Of a DNA stretch of 64,000 nucleotides, positions 38,302 through 47,325 are shown piece after piece. The first letter of the stretch is position 1; every line of letters begins with the position of its first letter. Both the position numbers and the translations under genes were made by a program. Origin of the DNA: Lactobacillus corticis (GTDB taxonomy: Bacteria; Bacillota; Bacilli; Lactobacillales; Lactobacillaceae); NCBI RefSeq assembly GCF_018327645.1, contig NZ_BMAY01000001.1:235762-299761 (forward strand), read 5' to 3'. The notes beneath the pieces were generated by a model. That model ran no database searches and had not been told where the DNA came from. It saw only the letters and a program-made list of their open reading frames with translations.

Positions 38302-41300
38302 TTAATTAGTCTTTTTCTTTCTGAAGAAAAGAACTACTGCTAAAGCTACTAAGATAATACCAACAATTGCAATGCCAGCACGTTCACCGGTTTGTGGCAA
38401 ACTGTTGTCAGTTGATGAACCTTTACCAGATTGGCTTGGGGTTACGTTGCCGCTGTCGCCACCCTTGCGGTTCTTGTCAGGGGTTACGTTACCGTTGTCG
38501 CCGCCCTTATGCTTCTCATCTGGAGTAGTAGGCTTGTTTGGCTTTTCTTCGTCGCCTTGCTCAACTACCACAGTTTGTGCCTTGTCATTTTCATCGTGGT
38601 GTTCTGCAGTTGGGTTCTTTGGCAATTCGCCGTTCTTGTCGTTTGATACGTTAGTGCCTTCTGGGTACAAGTATTCAAATACTACGTACTTGTGACCAGC
38701 AGTTAATGTAACGTTACCAAAGCTAATTTCTTGACTGCCTGAGTAGTTGTCCTTATCAGCAGTTACAGTTGCATCTGCTTGAGCTACTACCTTGTTGCCG
38801 TCTGAAACATCAACCAAACGACCAACAAGTTTGTATGAACCCTTAGCCAAGTTACGCAATTCAACGTGGTCAGTTACAGTAGTTGATACTGTATCATCGC
38901 TAGTTGAAATTACCGCTTCTTGACTGTCGCTAGCTGAAGTCTTACCAGCAGTTACTGTAGTCTTGATTTCTGGCTTGTTTTCAGCAGGCTTTTCAGTCTT
39001 GTTAACTACAACTGTTTGTGCCTTGTCACTTGGATTTTCGTGGCTTGCAGTTGGGTTCTTTGGCAATTCGCCATTCTTGTCGTTTGGTACGTTAGTGCCT
39101 TCTGGGTACAAGTATTCAAATACTACGTACTTGTGACCAGCAGTTAACGTAACGTTACCAAAGTCAATTTCTTGACTGCCTGAGTAGTTGTCCTTATCAG
39201 CAGTTACAGTTGCATCTGCTTGAGCTACTACCTTGTTGCCATCTGAAACATCAACCAAACGACCAACAAGTTTGTATGAACCCTTAGCCAAGTTACGCAA
39301 TTCAACGTGGTCAGTTACAGTAGTTGATACTGTATCATCGCTAGTTGAAATTACCGCTTCTTGACTGTCGCTAGCTGAAGTCTTACCAGCAGTTACCGTA
39401 GTCTTGATTTCTGGCTTGTTTTCAGTTGGCTTAACAGTCTTCTTAACCACAACTGTTTGTGCCTTGTCACTTGGATTGGTGTGACTTGCAGTTGGGTTTG
39501 ATGGCACTTGACTATTCTTGTCGCCAGGAAGGTTGGTGCCTTCTGAGTACAAGTATTCAAATACTACGTACTTGTGGCCAGCCGTCAAAGCAACGCTACC
39601 AAAGTTAATATCTTTGATTGAGCTTGACTTGTCAGCGTCTGCTGAAACATCAGTACTTGCTTGCGCAACTACCTTGTTGCCATCAGTTACATCAACCAAA
39701 CGACCCAATAACTTGTATGAGCCCTTAGCCAAGTTACTCAATTCAACATGGTCAGTTACTGCAGTAGTTACTTGATCTTCAGTAGTTGAGATGACTGCTT
39801 CTTGGCTGTCGCTAGCTGAAGTCTTATCAGCAGTTACTATCGTCTTGATTGATGGAACAACCGTATCCTTTGGCTTGTTGGTTACGATGTAGCCACCCTT
39901 GCCATCGGAAGCTACTACATAGTTGTAGTTTGAAGTCTTTTCAACAACATCGTAGGTATTAGTGTTACCACTAGCATCGAATTTCTTCAAGCCAGTGAAT
40001 TCACCCTTCCAGTTGTTGCCAGCGTTTAAAGTGATAGTCTTGCCAGTTTCCTTGCCGTTTTCACGCAATTCAATGACAGCTTCTTCACCTTTAGCGCCAT
40101 CTGCCCATCTCTTTTCAACCGGAACTGAAACAGTTGCAGTTGATGGTGAGTTGGTGATCGTGTAACCGTTAGTAGCATCACCAGATACTACATAGTTAAA
40201 GTTAGAAGTGATTTCCTTAACGGTGTATTTAATAGCATTGCCGTTTGAATCCTTCTTAGCTAATTCGTTAAATGAACTAGTCCAGTTGTTGGCTTCACTT
40301 AAAACAACAGTCGTGCGAGTTGCTTGACCGTTAGCGTAAAGCTCAACTACTGCGCTTTCACCCTTAGCACCGTCAGCCCACTTCTTGGTTACCTTGACTG
40401 AAGTGGTTTCCTTTTCAGGAGTGACGTTCTTAGGTGAGTTAGTTACTACGAATCCGCCCTTGCCGTCTTTTTCTACAGTGTAATTGTAGTTTGAGGTCTT
40501 TTCAGTGACTGCGTAGGTGATTTCCTTACCATTAGAATCGTACTTCTTAAGGTTAGTAAATTCGCCCTTCCAGTCATTCTTTTCATTCAAGGTGATCTTC
40601 TTGTCAGTTTCCTTGCCGTTTTCGGTCAAGACAATGACTGCTTCTTCACCCTTAGCGCCATCTGCCCACTTCTTGGTTACCTTAACTGAAGTGGTTTCTT
40701 CGGCTGGCTTTTCGTTCTTCTTAACAACAACCGTTTGTGCTTTGTCCTTTGGATTTTCGTGACTTGCATTAGGGTTCTTTGGCAATTCGCCATTCTTGTC
40801 GCTAGGAAGCTTAGTGTCACCTGAGTACAAGTATTCAAATACTACGTACGTGTGACCAGGAAGCAATTCTACCTTACCAAAGTCAATGTCCTTAGTTGAA
40901 CTTGACTTGTCAGCATCTGCTGAAACATCAGTACTTGCTTGTGCAACTACCTTGTTGCCATCAGTTACATCAACCAGACGACCCAAGAGCTTGTATGAGC
41001 CCTTAGCCAAGTTAGTCAATTCAACGTGGTCAGTTACAGTGGTTGATACTGAATCATCGCTAGTTGAAATTACCGCTTCTTGACTTTCGTTAGCTGAGGT
41101 TGTACCTGCAGTTACTGTCGTCTTGATTGATGGGATAATAGTGTCCTTTGGCCAGTTGGTTACTACGTAACCACCCTTGCCATCAGAAGTTACTACATAC
41201 TTGTAGTTTGAAGTCTTTTCAATGACTGAGTAAGTGATTTCCTTACCGTTGGAATCGTACTTCTTAAGGTTAGTAAATTCGCCCTTCCAGTCATTCTTTT

Positions 41301-42192
41301 CATTCAAGGTGATCTTCTTGTCAGTTTCCTTGCCGTTTTCGGTCAAGACAATGACTGCTTCTTCACCCTTAGCTCCATCTGCCCACTTCTTTACAACTGG
41401 AACTGAAACAGTAGCAGTTGATGGTGAGTTGGTAATCGTGAAGCCATTTTCTGCATCACCAGTAATCTTGTAATCGTAGTTAGAAGTTAATTCCTTAACG
41501 GTGTACTTAATTGCATTACCGTCTTTATCCTTCTTAGCTAAGTTGTCAAATGAACTAGTCCAGTTGTTGCCTTCGTTCAAAGTTACCTTCTTGCCAGTAG
41601 CCTTGTCGTTAGCGTACAACTCAACTTCTGCACTTTCACCCTTAGCACCGTCAGTCCACTTCTTAGTTACCTTAACTGAAGTAGTGTCTTCGGCTGGCTT
41701 TTCAGATTCAGTAGTAAATGCCTGTGCCTTGTCATTAGCGTCTTGGTGTTTTACAACATGTTGCGTTGCTTGGCCATCGTCGCCTTTGACAATCTTATTA
41801 GTTGAAGTAGCCGTTTCAAATACTACGTATTTAGCGCCTGCTTCTAACTTAACTTGACCAAAGTCAACTGAAGTTTGGCCGTTGGCAGCTTCTGCAGTGA
41901 ACTTGTTTGAAGCTTCTGCCACTTGGGTGGTAGAACCGTCATTATTCACTTTCATCAATTGACCATGCAGAGTGTATTCTGAACCGGCAATCAAACCAGT
42001 GTAGTCAACCGTGTCGACAACTTGCTTAGTGCCAGCAGCAACACTTGCAGATTCAGACGCTGATGACTTAGTGCCGTCAACTGAAACAGTGGTTTGCAGC
42101 TTAGCATCCTTGCCAGTTGGCAATTCTTCACCAACTACAATCGTTTCAGCTTGATCATCTTTATTAGCATGGTTGATATCATGAGCTACCAC
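38302..42192 (-). CDS. VaFE/Cna-B repeat surface protein, C-terminal part with LPXTG anchor (split by a frameshift)
   Basis: This frame (1296 codons from the first ATG; open up to about 42415) encodes VaFE-type repeats recognisable by YVVFEYLY/YVVFETA. These alternate with five Cna-B-like domains containing KKW(A/T)DGAKGE and TSNY. The protein ends in a Gly/Asn/Lys wall segment, LPQTG (residues 1265-1269), a membrane helix and RKKKTN. Such domains usually form intramolecular isopeptide bonds, making a rigid stalk. It has no signal peptide; the signal lies in the upstream frame 42374-44905 in another phase. Joined, the two would give about 2200 aa. The stated start is only the first internal ATG, so this part is probably not made on its own. 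Confidence 0.84.
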   Translation of the reverse strand: MVAHDINHANKDDQAETIVVGEELPTGKDAKLQTTVSVDGTKSSASESASVAAGTKQVVDTVDYTGLIAGSEYTLHGQLMKVNNDGSTTQVAEASNKFTAEAANGQTSVDFGQVKLEAGAKYVVFETATSTNKIVKGDDGQATQHVVKHQDANDKAQAFTTESEKPAEDTTSVKVTKKWTDGAKGESAEVELYANDKATGKKVTLNEGNNWTSSFDNLAKKDKDGNAIKYTVKELTSNYDYKITGDAENGFTITNSPSTATVSVPVVKKWADGAKGEEAVIVLTENGKETDKKITLNEKNDWKGEFTNLKKYDSNGKEITYSVIEKTSNYKYVVTSDGKGGYVVTNWPKDTIIPSIKTTVTAGTTSANESQEAVISTSDDSVSTTVTDHVELTNLAKGSYKLLGRLVDVTDGNKVVAQASTDVSADADKSSSTKDIDFGKVELLPGHTYVVFEYLYSGDTKLPSDKNGELPKNPNASHENPKDKAQTVVVKKNEKPAEETTSVKVTKKWADGAKGEEAVIVLTENGKETDKKITLNEKNDWKGEFTNLKKYDSNGKEITYAVTEKTSNYNYTVEKDGKGGFVVTNSPKNVTPEKETTSVKVTKKWADGAKGESAVVELYANGQATRTTVVLSEANNWTSSFNELAKKDSNGNAIKYTVKEITSNFNYVVSGDATNGYTITNSPSTATVSVPVEKRWADGAKGEEAVIELRENGKETGKTITLNAGNNWKGEFTGLKKFDASGNTNTYDVVEKTSNYNYVVASDGKGGYIVTNKPKDTVVPSIKTIVTADKTSASDSQEAVISTTEDQVTTAVTDHVELSNLAKGSYKLLGRLVDVTDGNKVVAQASTDVSADADKSSSIKDINFGSVALTAGHKYVVFEYLYSEGTNLPGDKNSQVPSNPTASHTNPSDKAQTVVVKKTVKPTENKPEIKTTVTAGKTSASDSQEAVISTSDDTVSTTVTDHVELRNLAKGSYKLVGRLVDVSDGNKVVAQADATVTADKDNYSGSQEIDFGNVTLTAGHKYVVFEYLYPEGTNVPNDKNGELPKNPTASHENPSDKAQTVVVNKTEKPAENKPEIKTTVTAGKTSASDSQEAVISTSDDTVSTTVTDHVELRNLAKGSYKLVGRLVDVSDGNKVVAQADATVTADKDNYSGSQEISFGNVTLTAGHKYVVFEYLYPEGTNVSNDKNGELPKNPTAEHHDENDKAQTVVVEQGDEEKPNKPTTPDEKHKGGDNGNVTPDKNRKGGDSGNVTPSQSGKGSSTDNSLPQTGERAGIAIVGIILVALAVVLFFRKKKTN
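38610..39441 (-). repeat. Two near-identical 441-bp direct repeats in the VaFE protein
   Basis: The last two VaFE units repeat with a 441-bp (147-aa) period. For example, GGCAATTCGCC is at 38621 and again at 39062, with long identical stretches and only scattered substitutions. A further diverged unit lies upstream. Recent tandem duplication. Confidence 0.82.
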
Positions 42193-42373
42193 GTCAGTAC
42201 CATCAGTACCGCCTTGAACGAACTTATCAGTTGAAGTTGCCCGTTCAAAAGCAACATACTTGTAACCTTCTTCTAGGTTAACCGTACCAAAGTCAATATC
42301 AACTGTGCCGCTAGCTTCAGTGATCTTTTGTTCTTGTGAAGCTTGCTTTACATTAGTTACATTGCCATCCTTA

Positions 42374-44905
42374 TCAATCTTTACCAGCGTACCAGTAAAT
42401 TTGTAAGTATGACCTGGGAATAACCGTGTCAGTTACATTGTGGTCGCCTGCAGTCCTTGTCAAAGCTACTGACTTAGAGTCATCAACTTGACCAGTTGCA
42501 TCTTGACCTAAAGTTGCTGATTTATCATCAGCCTTAATTGTAGTGTGCAATTGTGCTAATGAGCCGTCAACTGCTTTCACTGCAATTGTTTGAGCCTTAT
42601 CATCATTACTTGCGTGAGATACTAAAGCTCCGGTTGGAACATCTTTATCTAGGCCAGGTGTTGTTACATCAGTGCCCTTGTAAAGATATTCGTAGACAAC
42701 ATATTTCTTGCCAGCTTCAAGTTTTACGCCCTTGAAGTTAACTTGAGCAGTTCCATCTGCCTTAGCTGGGGTAACCTTTTGTGTTGCTTCTGCTACAGGA
42801 GTTGCAGTGGTTTTACCAGAAGCATCAGTGGTTACTTCCATTAACCGACCAAGAAGCGTGTAGTCTGATTTAGCAGTTAAGCCGGTGTAATCAACATTAT
42901 CAATTACATCGTGCGTACCTTCGCTTAAAGCTAAAGCAGAGCTGTCGCTAGCTTTGTCATCACCAACTTGAACAGTGGTGTGCAAAGTCATTTCATCTTG
43001 TGGCGTAATCGTGACACCAGCATAGCTAGTTTGCTCCTGTGGCGTCAGTTCAAGAACAGTTTGTGAGTACTCAGAGCCGATAGCGTTTGCGTTATCGCCT
43101 TTACCCGTTTGAGCACCAACAAATTCACGAACTACCCAGTGTCCAGTTGCTGAATCTTGGTACATTTCGTTACTGTTCATGTACGCTGTACCAACTACCT
43201 TATTAGTACCAACCTTGGTGAAGGCGACTGATGATGGAATCTGGTTCTCATCAGCTGTGCTTACTGAAAGAACCACTTCATCAGGGTAGTTGCCACTCTT
43301 GAAGGTAACTTTAGAGGTAACTTTGGTGTCAGTGATATCAGCTGAACTTAAAACATCCTTGCCATCCTTAGTAGCTGATTTAACAGTTACTGACTTTGGC
43401 ATGTTTAAAGTTAAGCTGCTTGCGTTGTCAGTGTTAAACAATTTAACAGTAACGTTAGTCTTGCCATTGTTGCGGCTAACATCAGTAGTCTTGGTCTTGA
43501 TCTCGTTTTGAGTATTTGGATTCTTCAAAGACCCATTTGCTCTAGCAGCTTCAACATATGCTACTAAGAGTCGAGCAATCCCGCGACCGCCTTCAGTTCT
43601 GTCAGACTCTTCCTTAAAGCCAAGAGCTCCGTTGTTAGTTGCCCCGCCTTGGAACAAGTCCATACCGCCAATTGGCCAGCCTTGAATGTACTTCAAAAGT
43701 GCATATTCAACACCCAAGATACCAACATGCGCCATGTCGTACATTCTCTCGCCTGTCAAGTCTGGCAAAGTTTTACTATTACCAGCTTGAATATCAGTTT
43801 GAACTGGAATCAATTCTTGGGAATCAGTCCCAGCCGCAATTGTTTGCGGTTGACCATTCTTGGTGGTGATCTTGTAGAGCATGTCACGAACTTGACCCTT
43901 GGTTAAGTTCGGGTCAAAAGCAGACTTAGCATCAGGGTTTTGCAAATTGCCACTCATCAGCTCATTGTATTCTGCCCGAATGTTCTTGTACATCTCGGTA
44001 AACGTTGGCCGATCGTAACTATCAGTTTCGATTCCGTTCATGCCAGCATTTTGTAAAACCGTACCCAACAAGTAACCTACTTCACTACCATTGTAAAATT
44101 GCGCTTGTGGTGAAAGTGAAAGTGGTTCTTGGTAATAGATGGAGTTTTGTCTTGGGACTTGGGCAGATGGGTTAATACACCAGTACCACTTGTACCTACC
44201 GTTATCTTGTTTTACCGGTGTTAAGAAAACCGTTGCCGTTTGAGTTGCATCGAGGTATTGGCTATTTAACGTTTTACCCCGTTCAGTATTTGGGTTAAAC
44301 CGATAAGATGGGTTAATGTTTCGGTCCATTCCCATAAAAACAGTAGGAGCTGGGACACCGCCGTTTTGTAAGTTTGGATCAATAAATGACATATTGGTGT
44401 CAGTTACATAACGACTAACTCCAGCCACCTTTGCCGTGTCGCCAGCTGGAACAATTTCTGTATGGCGAACATAGAATAATCTCGTTGAGCCACCATCGCT
44501 AGCTTCTAAGGCCATTTGTAAACGACGAGCTTCAGAAGCACCGTATGTTTTAGTAACATATCCGTCAACTGTATCTGTACCCGTCGTATCGAAACCAGCC
44601 TTTAAGGCTTGTTCGTCATTCTTGGCGAAAACAGCGTTGCCGCGCATTGCCTTACCTAAAGAACGCACGTCAACTTTGCTAGAACTGCCGGAATGAGGCG
44701 TGTATGTAGAGCCAACATTAGCTTGCTGGCGCCCACTCATCCATTCATAAGTAGGGTACGGAGCTGACCCCGCAGCTGACTCCGCAGCTTGTACCGAACT
44801 ACCTATTCCGGGCAGCAGTCCTAGGAACATTGAACCAACCAAAGCAGAAACCGTCAGGTTTCGCCACACATGCTTTGGATGGAACTTCCTAGCAAGTTTC
44901 ATCAT
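42374..44905 (-). CDS. VaFE/Cna-B surface protein, N-terminal part with signal peptide (truncated by a frameshift)
   Basis: This frame (843 aa from the chosen ATG) begins with a signal peptide (TVSALVGSMFLGLLPGIG, cleavage near SVQA). About 500 residues of an N-terminal domain follow, with WYWCINPSAQVPRQ near residue 245; a Cys in this setting recalls thioester adhesin domains. A first VaFE repeat (KYVVYEYLY) comes next. It then breaks off in a second repeat, after DHNVTDTVIP, with an out-of-frame tail. The intact phase continues PGHTYKFTGTL in the other frame. I chose the ATG at 44905 because the AGAGGG site is too close to the GTG at 44911. Likely role: adhesion tip of an anchored stalk; thioester status is inference. 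Confidence 0.82.
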   Translation of the reverse strand: MMKLARKFHPKHVWRNLTVSALVGSMFLGLLPGIGSSVQAAESAAGSAPYPTYEWMSGRQQANVGSTYTPHSGSSSKVDVRSLGKAMRGNAVFAKNDEQALKAGFDTTGTDTVDGYVTKTYGASEARRLQMALEASDGGSTRLFYVRHTEIVPAGDTAKVAGVSRYVTDTNMSFIDPNLQNGGVPAPTVFMGMDRNINPSYRFNPNTERGKTLNSQYLDATQTATVFLTPVKQDNGRYKWYWCINPSAQVPRQNSIYYQEPLSLSPQAQFYNGSEVGYLLGTVLQNAGMNGIETDSYDRPTFTEMYKNIRAEYNELMSGNLQNPDAKSAFDPNLTKGQVRDMLYKITTKNGQPQTIAAGTDSQELIPVQTDIQAGNSKTLPDLTGERMYDMAHVGILGVEYALLKYIQGWPIGGMDLFQGGATNNGALGFKEESDRTEGGRGIARLLVAYVEAARANGSLKNPNTQNEIKTKTTDVSRNNGKTNVTVKLFNTDNASSLTLNMPKSVTVKSATKDGKDVLSSADITDTKVTSKVTFKSGNYPDEVVLSVSTADENQIPSSVAFTKVGTNKVVGTAYMNSNEMYQDSATGHWVVREFVGAQTGKGDNANAIGSEYSQTVLELTPQEQTSYAGVTITPQDEMTLHTTVQVGDDKASDSSALALSEGTHDVIDNVDYTGLTAKSDYTLLGRLMEVTTDASGKTTATPVAEATQKVTPAKADGTAQVNFKGVKLEAGKKYVVYEYLYKGTDVTTPGLDKDVPTGALVSHASNDDKAQTIAVKAVDGSLAQLHTTIKADDKSATLGQDATGQVDDSKSVALTRTAGDHNVTDTVIPRSYLQIYWYAGKD
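42413..42420 (-). other. Frameshift site in the VaFE surface protein
   Basis: On the minus strand GTTATTCCCAGGTCATAC reads out of frame after ATT. With one C fewer, it reads V-I-P-G-H-T-Y, the sequence expected in a VaFE repeat. From the start region to the LPXTG stop there is exactly one base too many. The extra base is in a CCC run. Confidence 0.87.
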
Positions 44906-45096
44906 ATTCACATCCCTCTAAAAGTTTTTCGGGGGAAAATCCCCTCCAACACACATTTGAGCCGCACACGCTCAAAATTTCATTGCGGAATCGCCACGTT
45001 CGCTCTTTCACAGATTAAAAGCACTTTCTGCAACTAAATTTCACGCACACATCATGAAAAAAATAGTTAAGCGATACTCCCGCCAATTCCATAATC
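44906..45096 (-). other. Long leader of the VaFE surface protein gene
   Basis: About 190 bases between the promoter and the start codon, with no ORF. On the transcribed strand it contains hairpins TTTGAGC-GTGTGCG-GCTCAAA and GGGGATTTTCCCC. These could stabilise the mRNA or regulate it. No known riboswitch is recognised. Confidence 0.45.
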
Positions 45097-45126
45097 ATTA
45101 TATATTGAAAGCTTCCACTAATTCAA
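45097..45126 (-). promoter_or_regulatory. Promoter of the VaFE surface protein gene
   Basis: On the minus strand, TTGAAT (45121-45126) is separated by 18 bases from a perfect TATAAT (45097-45102). Between here and the next terminator at 45268 I see only AT-rich sequence. Confidence 0.6.
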
Positions 45127-45267
45127 CATTATGATATATAAAAGTTCTGAAATCTTTGATTTTTCAGTTGTTGCATGTGATCTTTTTAAAATTTGTTTGT
45201 TATTTTTACCTTTTTAAAAACCTTATATTTGTCAAGTTTTTCAATTTGCGTAATTGTATAAAAAAAG

Positions 45268-45289
45268 AGAACCAAATATTTGGCTCTCT
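45268..45289 (-). terminator. Terminator after the PaiA-like gene
   Basis: On the minus strand, GAGAGCCAAA-TA-TTTGGTTCTC is followed by seven Ts. It lies about 100 bases past the acetyltransferase stop. Confidence 0.75.
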
Positions 45290-45386
45290 ATTATAAAGTC
45301 GCTATTTTATTCACTAACTACAAGTTTATAAATGAAAAGACAACTTGTAAAAAACATACTAAAAACCCAGGAAATTATTTTTCCAC

Positions 45387-45905
45387 CTATTTCAATCGCT
45401 TAGCCAATAAATAATCTGTCTGCGAATCTTCCCCTACCTGAAAAATATGCGCAGCTTCTTGAACAAAGCCATGCTTTTGATAAAAGCTTTGGGCAGGCAG
45501 ATTCTTCTCATATACTCCCAGCCACAAGTAATCCTTTTGTTCTTTAACCGCCAAGTTTTCAGCATAATCCAAGAGGAGGTTGCCTAACCCATGATGTTGA
45601 AATTGGGGAAGCAAATAAATCCGTTCAACTTCCAAAGCGTTGGGCTTGAAGCGCTCTGTTTGTGCATCCCCGACGTTGACCTTCAGATATCCCGCTGTTT
45701 CGCCATCAACCTCAAGAAAGAAAAAACGACTATCTGGGTTGTTCAGCTCAGCAGCAAGCTTATCGATTGCGTAGCTTTCGCGTAAAAATTTCTCCATATC
45801 ATCAGGTGCCGTATATGGGTCGAAAGTTGTTTTAAAAGTGATTCGAGCTATCTTTTGCAAAACCGGTAAATCTGTTTGGTTTATTGGGCGAATTTTAGTT
45901 TTCAT
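45387..45905 (-). CDS. GNAT family N-acetyltransferase, PaiA-like
   Basis: This 172-aa GNAT protein contains RFFFLEVDGETAGYLKVN, an acetyl-CoA-binding region QHHGLGNLLLDYA (motif A, R/Q-x-x-G-x-G/A) and the C-terminal YQKHGFVQEAAHIFQVG. Order and wording closely recall Bacillus PaiA, a spermidine/spermine N-acetyltransferase of the same length. The start at 45905 follows an AGGAAG site; the upstream in-frame codons are unlikely to be coding. It is monocistronic, with its own terminator. Substrate (polyamine) is inferred from resemblance only. Confidence 0.8.
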   Translation of the reverse strand: MKTKIRPINQTDLPVLQKIARITFKTTFDPYTAPDDMEKFLRESYAIDKLAAELNNPDSRFFFLEVDGETAGYLKVNVGDAQTERFKPNALEVERIYLLPQFQHHGLGNLLLDYAENLAVKEQKDYLWLGVYEKNLPAQSFYQKHGFVQEAAHIFQVGEDSQTDYLLAKRLK

Positions 45906-45965
45906 ATTTCTTCCTAAAAAATCAAAAATAAAATTATGTTTTCTCTGTTGACACACAAAAACAAA

Positions 45966-45989
45966 AAGGTCGGACCTCAGTCCGACCTT
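45966..45989 (-). terminator. Terminator after the second tRNA-Gln
   Basis: On the minus strand, AAGGTCGGAC-TGAG-GTCCGACCTT is followed by TTTGTTTTTG, directly downstream of the tRNA. Confidence 0.88.
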
Positions 45990-45995
45990 ACATTA

Positions 45996-46067
45996 TTGGG
46001 TTAGCTGGATTCGAACCAGCGCATGATGGTACCAAAAACCATTGCCTTACCACTTGGCTATAACCCA
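45996..46067 (-). tRNA. tRNA-Gln (anticodon TTG), second copy
   Basis: 72 nt, identical to the copy at 23566-23637: same acceptor TGGGTTA/TAACCCA, anticodon loop TTTTGGT and T arm. Flanking sequence differs outside the gene. Same orientation as the first copy. Confidence 0.94.
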
Positions 46068-46163
46068 TCCACTTGTGAGCTTTTACTTGTCGCTCAACGT
46101 TTATTATAATACCTAAAAATAGGATGGACGTCAAATGGTTTTAGCAAAAAAATGCAGTTTTTT

Positions 46164-46727
46164 CTAAATTTTTTTGCCTGGCCAAACGTATGAGTCAAAA
46201 GTTACCTTTTGTCCATCGCTGGTCAGCTTGGCTACCCCGCAGTTATTGAAGTCAAAAAATCGGGCATCTTGACAAGTAGCGCGAATATAGCTGCTCAAGG
46301 TATCGCCATGACCAACAATCAAAATCCGCTCACCATCCTGAGCGTCTCTTTGAATCCTCATCATCGCTCTTTTGATCCTCGCAGTCGCTGCCTGACGGCT
46401 TTCCATTGGCGGCTGCAATAATTTAGCAATGGGATACCACCAAATTCCTCGGCCTTCGGCAAAACCGTAATTGCGCTCTTTCAAATTCTTCAAGCGCTTA
46501 TACGGTACTCCCTGCCCTAAAATTATTTCCAAGGTATCGCTGGTACGTTCCTGGGTTGAACAATATGCATGATCAAACTCCAAGGAATGTTGGGCAAAGT
46601 AATCCCGTACCGCCAAAGCCTGCTTTTTTCCTCGTTCAGTCAAAGGTGAATCTGAACTGCCTTGCATTCGGTGCTGCTGATTAAACAAAGTTTCACCATG
46701 GCGCACCAAATAAAGTTCAATTGCCAT
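46164..46727 (-). CDS. Histidine phosphatase family protein (second of a pair)
   Basis: This 187-aa protein begins ELYLVRHGETLFNQQHRMQG, with the phosphohistidine motif RHG, and later has IVGHGDTLSSYI with the second catalytic His. It belongs to the phosphoglycerate mutase-like/histidine phosphatase superfamily; small-molecule phosphatase activity is expected but the substrate is unknown. The start is the ATG at 46727, which overlaps the stop of the preceding paralogue (TAATG). The two are translationally coupled duplicates downstream of the SEC10/PgrA-type gene. Confidence 0.87.
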   Translation of the reverse strand: MAIELYLVRHGETLFNQQHRMQGSSDSPLTERGKKQALAVRDYFAQHSLEFDHAYCSTQERTSDTLEIILGQGVPYKRLKNLKERNYGFAEGRGIWWYPIAKLLQPPMESRQAATARIKRAMMRIQRDAQDGERILIVGHGDTLSSYIRATCQDARFFDFNNCGVAKLTSDGQKVTFDSYVWPGKKI

Positions 46728-47308
46728 TATGCTAGTCCTTCTGCTGGCCAACCAGTTTCAATAAAGCTTGCTTTTTCAGGATTATCATCTGCATATTCGA
46801 GACGGGCATAAGCTGCATTACGGAAACCTGGAAAAGCTGTTTCACCGGTAGCAAACCGTAAATAACGGGCCAAGATCTCACCATGTCCTGCAACTAGTGC
46901 CGTTTCGCCATCTTCCATTCGGTCCAAAATAAAACTGACCGCCCGGCTCATCCGCACAACCGTATCTTCAGGAGCTTCCATGGTTTCAATCGTATTTGCC
47001 CCACCATTATTCCAAGGCAGCAAGTACTCATCATCGCCCTCATAAATGCCGTAATCTCTTTCCCGCAAGTCTTTCAATCTAACGTATGGCATTTGCGGTA
47101 CTAAAATTTCCAAAGTATCAACTGCCCGTTCCTGCGTTGAAGAATAGGCATATTGGAATTTTAAGCCGGCTTGCTTAAAGTATTCCCGCGTCTTTACTAC
47201 TTGCCGAATCCCTAAGTCAGTCAAAGGCGAATCGCAGCGTCCTTGTACCTTATGGTGAAAGTTAAAAAAAGTTTGTCCGTGTCTTACTAAATAGATTGTT
47301 TTGGTCAT
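46727..47308 (-). CDS. Histidine phosphatase family protein (first of a pair)
   Basis: This 193-aa protein has YLVRHGQTFFNFHHKVQGR at the N-terminus and LVAGHGEILARYL towards the C-terminus, the two catalytic His segments of the superfamily. It is similar over its length to the next gene. It starts 17 bases after the secreted SEC10/PgrA-type gene with an AGGAAG site, so the three are probably one operon. Substrate unknown; annotation as phosphoglycerate mutase would be too specific. Confidence 0.87.
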   Translation of the reverse strand: MTKTIYLVRHGQTFFNFHHKVQGRCDSPLTDLGIRQVVKTREYFKQAGLKFQYAYSSTQERAVDTLEILVPQMPYVRLKDLRERDYGIYEGDDEYLLPWNNGGANTIETMEAPEDTVVRMSRAVSFILDRMEDGETALVAGHGEILARYLRFATGETAFPGFRNAAYARLEYADDNPEKASFIETGWPAEGLA

Positions 47309-47325
47309 GTGTCTTCCTATAAAAA

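Noticed and set aside
23565..46067. The tRNA-Gln bracketed block as an integrated phage or integrative element
   Set aside because: No integrase, phage or conjugation genes are present; only the direct repeats support mobility.
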